Assembly: GCA_030634785.1 (NCBI GenBank)
Contig: DAOWAC010000013.1
Coordinates: 1-10,996, forward strand
DNA from: Chloroflexota bacterium
GTDB taxonomy: Archaea > Iainarchaeota > Iainarchaeia > Iainarchaeales > GCA-2688035
Length of the DNA: 10,996 nt
Direction: 5' to 3'
The position numbers and the translations under genes were made by a program. The notes under the pieces are model-generated. The model did not search any database. It saw nothing but the letters and a program-made list of their open reading frames with translations, and was not told the DNA's origin. Below are positions 6,798 through 10,996 of the stretch, piece by piece. Numbering within the stretch: position 1 is the stretch's first letter; each line of letters opens with the position of its first letter.

Positions 6798-7316
6798 TTA
6801 GTAGTCACTAATTGTAAGCTCATAGCCAAAAGGATTTTCTGTATTGTCGGTTATTTCAATATCGCATGAGCCACTGGCACCTGTTATAACCATTTTTTTG
6901 TCCAATAAAATTCTTTTATTGTAAGTTGTAATCAAACCAGGGGCTGCAATGGTGCTGCATGTCAAGTTAAATTCAATTAAGGTGCTGGTAGTGCCGCCAG
7001 TAACATCTATAATTGAAGCTGTGCACCCACTTTTGGTTGTTGTGTTGTGTGCTAAGAAATAACTATTAATCCTGGATTTTGTTTGAACTAGGTTATAGCT
7101 GCAGCTATTAAAGATTTGGTCAACCATTGCGTCAACTGCAATTTCCTCATATACCCGTCCCATATTTTGTGCGGTCCATTTTGCGTCAAGAATGGCGTCT
7201 GCTTTTTCCTGGATTTCTTCTGCCTGCGCTGTTGAAGCAGCATTAAACGAAACTGCAATTATCAGTACAATTGTTGCCAGCGCAACGCCTCCTGAATAAA
7301 GCCCTTTTTTGTTCAT
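6798..7316 (-). CDS. Secreted or membrane-anchored pilin-like protein
   Basis: The 172-residue protein begins MNKKGLYSGGVALATIVLII, a short positive stretch and one hydrophobic helix (about 9-30), followed by a polar, Thr/Ser/Asn-rich outer part. Four cysteines (in NSCSYN, SGCTAS, LTCSTI, GSCDIE) could form two disulfides, which suits an extracytoplasmic location, and sequons such as NTT and NLT could be glycosylated. No enzymatic motif is seen. The start is firm: GTGAGG (7321-7326) lies 4 nt before ATG 7316, and the ATG overlaps the stop of the gene before it in an ATGA. It is the last of four similar small genes, so it probably works with them in a pilus-like or surface structure. Its signal region is the least class-III-like of the four, lacking the Q-x-S-x-D/E pattern. 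The exact role is unknown. Confidence 0.75.
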   Translation of the reverse strand: MNKKGLYSGGVALATIVLIIAVSFNAASTAQAEEIQEKADAILDAKWTAQNMGRVYEEIAVDAMVDQIFNSCSYNLVQTKSRINSYFLAHNTTTKSGCTASIIDVTGGTTSTLIEFNLTCSTIAAPGLITTYNKRILLDKKMVITGASGSCDIEITDNTENPFGYELTISDY

Positions 7317-7624
7317 GTTTCCTCACAAAAAACATTTTCTTCTATTGGCGCCTGAGACCCAATATTTCCGGTGGGGTCAACGTAGTAAACGGCAACACAT
7401 TTTCCAAATTCCGATGTAGTGTCTATGGTTTCTACAGTAGGCGAATCGTCTGGATTTATTTGATAAAATTCTATTATTGCTCTGCTCCTTACTTGGTCGG
7501 AAAGGTTTTCGTACACATGGCTTTCGGATTGTGAGCCTATCTGGTAAGGAACCCATGCAAGGAAAAGCATTATCGCAATCAATGCAAGAATCGCATCTGT
7601 TGTAAATATTATTCCTTTCCTCAT
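7313..7624 (-). CDS. Small pilin-like membrane protein
   Basis: The 103-residue product begins MRKGIIFTTDAILALIAIML. The KG followed by F-T-T-D and a hydrophobic helix (about 11-25) resembles a class III (pilin-type) signal peptide, with TTD in the place of the usual S-x-D/E. The rest is a short polar domain with two cysteines (GKCVAV, VFCEET) that could pair outside the cell. I take ATG 7624 rather than GTG 7633: it overlaps the preceding stop as ATGA, as at the next junction, and AGGTG (7633-7637) lies 8 nt upstream. The tight overlaps on both sides show translational coupling in one operon. It could be a minor pilin or assembly subunit; there is no other sign of function. Confidence 0.75.
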   Translation of the reverse strand: MRKGIIFTTDAILALIAIMLFLAWVPYQIGSQSESHVYENLSDQVRSRAIIEFYQINPDDSPTVETIDTTSEFGKCVAVYYVDPTGNIGSQAPIEENVFCEET

Positions 7625-8064
7625 GCCTTCCACACCTTTACAGTAAGCGTTTCACTGTTTCCGCTCACATTGTTTACAAATGTTGTTCTTTTCACTTCAA
7701 CAAAATCTTTCCCATTATAGGCTACTCCGCTATCCAAGTCTAATTTTGGTACTGTTGTCTCAGTTTCAATATTATATTCATAACCTGAAGCATCCAAAAA
7801 GTTCGTAATTGGTACAAAATTTCCGTTTATTGTGTCAACACAGTTCATCAAATGCCCGCCTATTTCATCTTCGCAGGTTGTTTCATTGCTTGAAACAATC
7901 AGGTTTGCCGCAATTCTTGCAACATTTCTCATTTCATTGTATGCTCTTTCTTCCTTCATATTGTAGGTGTTGTATGCTGTTGCCTGAATCAAGAGACCTA
8001 TGGCTGCCGTTATTACAACCATTGAAATAAGGAAATCCAGTGAAAAAATCTGCCCTCTTTCCAT
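7621..8064 (-). CDS. Class III signal peptide (pilin-like) protein
   Basis: The 147-residue product begins MERGQIFSLDFLISMVVITA, which matches the archaeal class III signal pattern: a basic residue and Gly, then Gln, Ser and Asp, then a hydrophobic helix (about 8-28). Cleavage after Gly by the prepilin peptidase would leave the helix at the mature N-terminus for packing into a filament core. The outer part has two cysteines (TTCEDE, MNCVD) and several Asn sequons. I chose ATG 8064 over the upstream ATG 8100, because the signal motif should be near the N-terminus, a GTGAT ribosome binding site overlaps the preceding stop, and the longer form would overlap the previous gene by 31 nt. It is the second gene of a four-gene cluster. 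Confidence 0.8.
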   Translation of the reverse strand: MERGQIFSLDFLISMVVITAAIGLLIQATAYNTYNMKEERAYNEMRNVARIAANLIVSSNETTCEDEIGGHLMNCVDTINGNFVPITNFLDASGYEYNIETETTVPKLDLDSGVAYNGKDFVEVKRTTFVNNVSGNSETLTVKVWKA

Positions 8065-8069
8065 CTTAA

Positions 8070-8495
8070 TCACTTTGTTATGTCGAGTCTTCCTCCGCAT
8101 TCAACACTATTAGACACAGTCATTTCGGGTTCAGGGTCAACATAGTACTTTGTAATCTCTACAGGACTGCTTGTTCCTGTTTCAAGGTCAAAAATGTTGT
8201 ATGTCAATGTAATAGTTCCGCTTCCTATTGTAATCTTGCAAGGCTGGGGTTTTTCTTCACCTGGCACCAGAAGGAAGGGGATGTCAAAGTAAATGCTTGC
8301 TGTTGTAGCATCGTTGAGCACTGCCGAATTTGAGATTACTGCTGCAAGCCCGTTTCCTATGTTGTCCAACTGCTGCCTTACACTTGCTTCTGTTTGCATT
8401 TCGCCTATTTGTGCATTGATTGCAATAACGCCTCCTATTGCAAAAAAGCCTATTGTTATTGCAAGAATTAAATCAAGTGAAATTTGCCCACGCAT
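8070..8495 (-). CDS. Class III signal peptide pilin-like protein, first gene of the cluster
   Basis: The 141-residue product begins MRGQISLDLILAITIGFFAI, a textbook archaeal class III signal: RG, then Q-x-S-x-D, then a hydrophobic helix (about 5-26). It would be processed by the prepilin peptidase and packed into a type IV pilus-like filament. After the helix come a helical polar stretch (NAQIGEMQTEASVRQQLDNIGNG region) and a beta-rich domain with two cysteines (QPCKIT, VECGG). No Shine-Dalgarno sequence lies before ATG 8495; a TATA-like box 22 nt upstream suggests a leaderless mRNA. It leads the cluster, with the next gene starting 5 nt after its stop. The truncated transposon gene begins just upstream on the other strand, so only about 30 nt of promoter region remain before the remnant. 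Confidence 0.85.
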   Translation of the reverse strand: MRGQISLDLILAITIGFFAIGGVIAINAQIGEMQTEASVRQQLDNIGNGLAAVISNSAVLNDATTASIYFDIPFLLVPGEEKPQPCKITIGSGTITLTYNIFDLETGTSSPVEITKYYVDPEPEMTVSNSVECGGRLDITK

Positions 8496-8517
8496 TCATT
8501 CTATTAACGATTTAGTG

Positions 8518-8525
8518 CTATTTAA
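8518..8525 (-). promoter_or_regulatory. TATA-like box of the pilin-like operon
   Basis: The minus strand reads TTAAATAG, ending 22 nt before ATG 8495 that has no ribosome binding site. It lies exactly at the edge of the TnpB remnant, so sequence further upstream in this promoter comes from the mobile element. Confidence 0.45.
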
Positions 8526-9074
8526 CTTTATCGCCGGCAGTTCAGCAAAACAAAGAAAAGAAGCAACAACAGAAACAAAACAAGAATCAAACTAGCAAGA
8601 TTAGATGAACAAATAGCAAATACTAGAAACGATTTTGGCTGGAAACTATGCAGAAAACTTATTGAAAAATACGGGACAATATATATTGAGAATTTGAATG
8701 TAAAAGGAATGGTAAAAAACCACTATCTTGCTGGAGCAATAACTGATGTTTCTTGGAGTGATTTCACAAACAAACTTTCTTTCAAGGCTGAAAGTGCTGG
8801 TGGAAAAGTAGTAAAAGTGAATCCAAAGAACACAAGCCAAAAGTGCAGTGAATGCGGAGAGATAGTCAAAAAAACATTGGCAGTGAGAACGCACAAATGT
8901 CCCTATTGTGGTCTGAAAATAGACAGGGATATAAACGCTGCACAAAACATACTTACTAAAGGTAAGATAGGGCAGGAACTGCCCGAATACAAGCCTGTTG
9001 GAGATAAAGCCACTACTGACGACATAAGCCCGAAGCAAGCATTGTCAATGAAACAGGAAATCCCTCTGCAATAG
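8526..9074 (+). pseudogene. tnpB: 5'-truncated TnpB (IS200/IS605-type RNA-guided nuclease) fragment
   Basis: An open frame runs from the stop at 8523 to TAG 9072-9074, about 182 codons, roughly half a normal TnpB of about 370-430 residues. It begins YRRQFSKTKKRSNNRNKTR, the arginine/lysine-rich helix that in intact TnpB follows the first RuvC motif. It then shows IYIENLNVKGM with the RuvC-II Glu (codon 8688), a zinc finger CSEC (8844 on) and CPYC (to 8909), and KIDRDINAAQN with the RuvC-III Asp. The N-terminal wedge/REC part and the first RuvC Asp are missing and no proper ATG precedes the conserved helix, so a working nuclease cannot be made. A shorter product from TTG 8694 is conceivable but would have no complete active site. 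It lies between the pilin operon and gpmI, on the opposite strand. Confidence 0.9.
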
Positions 9075-9088
9075 CTAGGGTAGTTCAC
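9062..9088 (+). repeat. Right-end hairpin of the IS200/IS605-type element, possible 3' end of an omega RNA
   Basis: CCCT (9062-9065) pairs with AGGG (9077-9080), with an inner GC-GC pair (9068-9069 with 9074-9075) and an AATA loop, then TAGTTCAC. IS200/IS605 right ends carry such imperfect hairpins, and in this family the guide (omega) RNA is made from the tnpB 3' end and right end. The hairpin overlaps the TAG stop. Whether it is still transcribed cannot be told. Confidence 0.45.
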
Positions 9089-9091
9089 TTA

Positions 9092-10606
9092 TTAGTATTG
9101 CAGCAGGCTTTTGCCAGTCATCTCTTTTGGCTTTTTAATGCCCATTATTTCAAGAACTGTTGGAGCAATGTCCTGCAAGCCCATGTTTTTCTTTAATTTA
9201 CAGTTCTTGAACTTTTTGTTGTTTGAAATCATTATGAGCGGAACCTTGTTTATTGTATGAGAAGTAGCCCGTTTTGGGCTTTGGTCTTCAAGGTTTCCAT
9301 GGTCTGCAAAAACAAGCAAAGTATAATCTTTTTCAAGACCTGCATTAACTATTTTGCCAAGACATTTGTCAACAGTTTCAGCTGCTTTTACACAGGCTTT
9401 CCAAATTCCTGTGTGACCTACGAGGTCTCCGTTTACAATATTTACAACAACGAATCCAAATTTGTCTTTTTTTATTTCTTCAACAAGTTTTTTGGTAACT
9501 TTGAAAGCACTCATCTCAGGTTTCAAGTCATAGGTTGCAATATTTGGAGAATTGATAAGAATTCTTTTTTCGCCTTTTTCAGGTTTTTCATTTTGTCCAT
9601 TGAAGAAAAAGGTCACATGGGCATATTTTTCGGTTTCGGAAATTCTCAGTTGTAATATTCCCTTTCTGCTTAATGCCTGTCCTAAAAGATTTTTGTGAAA
9701 AATGTCTTTGAATGCTACTTCTGCATTCATTGGCTTGTAGTAAGAGGTTATTGCAACAAACACAATTTTCAAAGGTTTTCTTTTCCATGCCTTGAATTTT
9801 GGTTCAACAATTGCCTGTGTAATCTGTCTTGTTCTGTCTGTTCTAAAGTTAAAGAATATTACGCTGTCGCCTTTTTTTATTCCTTCATAGCCTTTTCTTT
9901 TCTCTGGTTTTATGAACTCGTCTGTTTCTTTTCTTTTATAGCATGCAAGTAATGCCTTTTCCGGATTTTCAAATTCACGCACTGACTTTCCTAAAACAAT
10001 GCAGTCATATGATTTTTTGGTTCTCTTCCATTGTTTGTTTCTGTCCATTGTATAGTATCTGCCTGAAATTGTTGCAATTTCTCCAATTCCAAGTTCTTTA
10101 ATTTTTCTTTTAAGTTTTTTCAAATGCTTTATTCCGTTTGTAGGCGGAGCATCTCTTCCATCTGTTATTGCATGAATAAGAACTTTTTTGAGTCCTTTTC
10201 TTTTGCAGAGTTTTAGTAATGCATACAAATGGTTTTCGTGTGAATGCACTCCCTCGCTTTGAAGTAATCCCATCAAATGCATTGTGCTCTTGTTTTTTTT
10301 GCAGCTTTTAATTGCTTTGAGAAATGCTTTGTTTTTAAAAAATTTTCCTGTTTTAATTGCCTTGTTTATTCTTTCCATTGGTTGAAATACTATTCTTCCG
10401 CTTCCGATTGTTAAATGTCCTACTTCGCTGTTTCCCTGAAATCCTTTTGGAAGTCCAACCGCTTGTCCTGAAGCATTAAGCAAAGTGTTTGGATATTCTT
10501 TCATCAGTCTGTCAGTGTTTTTTGTGTTTGCGGCTTTAATTGCATTTTTTTCTTTCTTTGGATTAAATCCCCAGCCGTCTCTTATTACAAGAATAACTTT
10601 TTTCAT
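9092..10606 (-). CDS. gpmI: 2,3-bisphosphoglycerate-independent phosphoglycerate mutase, bacterial type (iPGM)
   Basis: The enzyme interconverts 3- and 2-phosphoglycerate in glycolysis and gluconeogenesis, using two metal ions and a phosphoserine intermediate, in the cytoplasm. In 504 residues, the normal length, all key motifs are present: DGWG with metal ligand D10, GNSEVGHLTIGSGR (58-71) with catalytic S60, GVHSH (119-123), TDGRDAPP (148-155), SGRYYTMDR (181-189), NFRTDRTRQ (253-261), ETEKYAHVTFFFNG (324-337) with K327, NGDLVGHTG (392-400) with D394 and H398, ADHGN (434-438) with D435 and H436, and H450 in TSHTINKVP. So it should be active. ATG 10604-10606 follows a GTGAT ribosome binding site. 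It is the GpmI form rather than the archaeal ApgM form that most archaea carry. It is downstream of the broken JAMM gene by 46 nt and tail-to-tail with the transposon remnant. The product is unusually lysine-rich. Confidence 0.97.
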   Translation of the reverse strand: MKKVILVIRDGWGFNPKKEKNAIKAANTKNTDRLMKEYPNTLLNASGQAVGLPKGFQGNSEVGHLTIGSGRIVFQPMERINKAIKTGKFFKNKAFLKAIKSCKKNKSTMHLMGLLQSEGVHSHENHLYALLKLCKRKGLKKVLIHAITDGRDAPPTNGIKHLKKLKRKIKELGIGEIATISGRYYTMDRNKQWKRTKKSYDCIVLGKSVREFENPEKALLACYKRKETDEFIKPEKRKGYEGIKKGDSVIFFNFRTDRTRQITQAIVEPKFKAWKRKPLKIVFVAITSYYKPMNAEVAFKDIFHKNLLGQALSRKGILQLRISETEKYAHVTFFFNGQNEKPEKGEKRILINSPNIATYDLKPEMSAFKVTKKLVEEIKKDKFGFVVVNIVNGDLVGHTGIWKACVKAAETVDKCLGKIVNAGLEKDYTLLVFADHGNLEDQSPKRATSHTINKVPLIMISNNKKFKNCKLKKNMGLQDIAPTVLEIMGIKKPKEMTGKSLLQY

Positions 10607-10748
10607 TCAATCACAACAATATTTTTTTTAATCAATTTCAATCCATTTTTTTTTACTCAATCACTTTTAGTTTAATTTCTTTTCCTAATTTGTTAAATGC
10701 TTTAAAGGAATCCGGATTAAATGGACTGGCAATAATTATATGAGTTTA

Positions 10749-10805
10749 GACCACAGCTATGGCAGAGAGAGGGGAGGGGGCCCTCCCCAGAGCTGGCCTG
10801 TAAGG
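10749..10805. other. GC-rich segment inside the JAMM gene
   Basis: From 10751 to 10800, 35 of 50 bases are G or C, against a clearly AT-rich background everywhere else in the window. It lies exactly between two halves that read well as a JAMM protein, and it replaces the part that should hold the catalytic Asp. It has a near-perfect palindrome at 10771-10788. I recognise no known insertion element, tRNA or rRNA in it. Confidence 0.7.
10771..10788. repeat. GC-rich near-palindrome
   Basis: GGGGAGGG, two G, then CCCTCCCC: 8-bp arms with a 2-nt centre. ACAG (10753-10756) and CTGT (10798-10801) further out can extend the symmetry imperfectly. It could be the core of a small palindromic mobile repeat or the scar of a template-switch event. 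Confidence 0.7.
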
Positions 10806-10996
10806 GTGCGAGTGTATGCTTCCCATTATGTTGCTGTCGTATGGAATTAAATCAAGTCTTATTCCGCTGAATGTTTTTCCGTAAATTGCCGGAAGCAAAA
10901 CAAATTCGTCAATTACTTTGTTTTTTTCTTTGCTTGAAAGCAGTGCTAAAAATTCGTTTGGAAAAGTGTTCTTTGCCGCAAGAATTACTGCTTCAA

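Larger units (their letters stand above)
8526..9088 (+). mobile_element. IS200/IS605-type element remnant, left end lost
   Basis: The remnant comprises the 3' half of tnpB and the right-end sequence ending about TTCAC (9084-9088). There is no TnpA transposase gene and no recognisable left end: the tnpB frame is cut at about 8524, where the pilin promoter begins. The right boundary sits 3 nt before the end of the gpmI coding region. The element cannot move by itself. The exact borders are inferred from the reading frame and the hairpin, not from a comparison with an empty site. Confidence 0.6.
10653..10996 (-). pseudogene. JAMM/MPN-domain metalloprotease-like gene, partial and apparently broken
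   Basis: The 5' end lies beyond the window. The visible frame (from codon 10992-10994) reads EAVILAAKNTFPNEFLALLS, then KVIDEFVLLPAIYGKTFSG and MGSIHSHPY, which is the JAMM fold with its conserved Glu (in PNEF) and the zinc-binding HxHP. After HSHP the family expects Ser and, two residues later, Asp, but the sequence becomes YRPALGRAPSPLSAIAVV and reaches TAA at 10746-10748. In the same frame directly after this stop comes THIIIASPFNPDSFKAFNKL, continuing to VIE and TAA 10653-10655, a good match to the expected C-terminal half. So the catalytic Asp segment is replaced by a GC-rich stretch with a stop. The spacing between HSHP and HIII (20 codons) still looks close to normal. Archaeal relatives cleave ubiquitin-like SAMP conjugates. 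It is probably inactive; an assembly error is the main alternative. Confidence 0.75.

Noticed and set aside
8293..8595. Open frame of 100 residues on the plus strand across the pilin gene start into the transposon remnant
   Set aside because: It is antisense to the first pilin-like gene and in a different frame from tnpB, which carries the conserved motifs.
8646..9088. Minus-strand open frames opposite tnpB
   Set aside because: Antisense to a sequence with clear TnpB motifs; no ribosome binding site or recognisable domains.
10746..10805. Archaeal intron (bulge-helix-bulge type) inside the JAMM gene
   Set aside because: The frame and the spacing of the two halves are kept when the segment is left in, and removing it would delete the region that should hold the catalytic Asp, so splicing would not restore a normal protein.
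10749..10810. tRNA or other structured RNA gene in the GC-rich segment
   Set aside because: No cloverleaf, T-loop or other known motif could be found; only the simple palindrome stands out.
1..10996. CRISPR array, tRNA, rRNA or replication origin
   Set aside because: No regularly spaced direct repeats, cloverleaf sequences, rRNA segments or origin-type repeats were seen.

Overview
The window reads as a piece of an AT-rich archaeal genome, probably of a DPANN-type lineage (for example the Diapherotrites/Woesearchaeota side of the tree); that placement is an inference. The archaeal signs are direct: an ABCE1/Rli1 ribosome-recycling ATPase with its N-terminal iron-sulfur domain, a Pelota (aPelota/Dom34) protein beside it, an archaeal Holliday-junction-resolvase-like endonuclease, pilin-like proteins with class III signal peptides, and a JAMM/MPN-domain gene. 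First genes of transcription units tend to have a TATA-like box about 22-25 nt before a start codon without a Shine-Dalgarno sequence (leaderless style), while internal genes carry GGTG/GAGG-type ribosome binding sites.

Layout. 29-828 (+): a small Rossmann-like, possibly CARF-like protein, then a membrane-anchored PD-(D/E)XK endonuclease-like protein. 862-6734 (-), read from right to left: ABCE1, pelota, then two tandem, strongly diverged PurF-type amidophosphoribosyltransferases. The upstream PurF copy looks canonical. The downstream copy keeps the Cys nucleophile, PRPP loop and Fe-S cysteines but lacks the usual Arg and Asp that hold glutamine. 6798-8495 (-): four small secreted or membrane-anchored pilin-like proteins in a tightly packed operon, each with an N-terminal hydrophobic helix and an even number of cysteines. 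8526-9088 (+): a 5'-truncated TnpB gene of an IS200/IS605-type element with its right-end hairpin. 9092-10606 (-): a complete bacterial-type cofactor-independent phosphoglycerate mutase. 10653-10996 (-): the 3' part of a JAMM/MPN metalloprotease-like gene that runs off the window and is broken by a short GC-rich palindromic segment and an in-frame stop.

How the genes fit together. ABCE1 and pelota form a ribosome rescue and splitting unit. The PurF pair would start de novo purine synthesis, or one copy may have been recruited to another amine-transfer job. The pilin-like cluster belongs to the cell surface and lacks its own assembly ATPase or membrane platform here. The most interesting items are the divergent PurF tandem, the broken JAMM gene with its GC-rich insert or replacement, the four-gene pilin-like operon, and the CARF-like/nuclease pair. 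No clearly new defence system or RNA-based system is evident.
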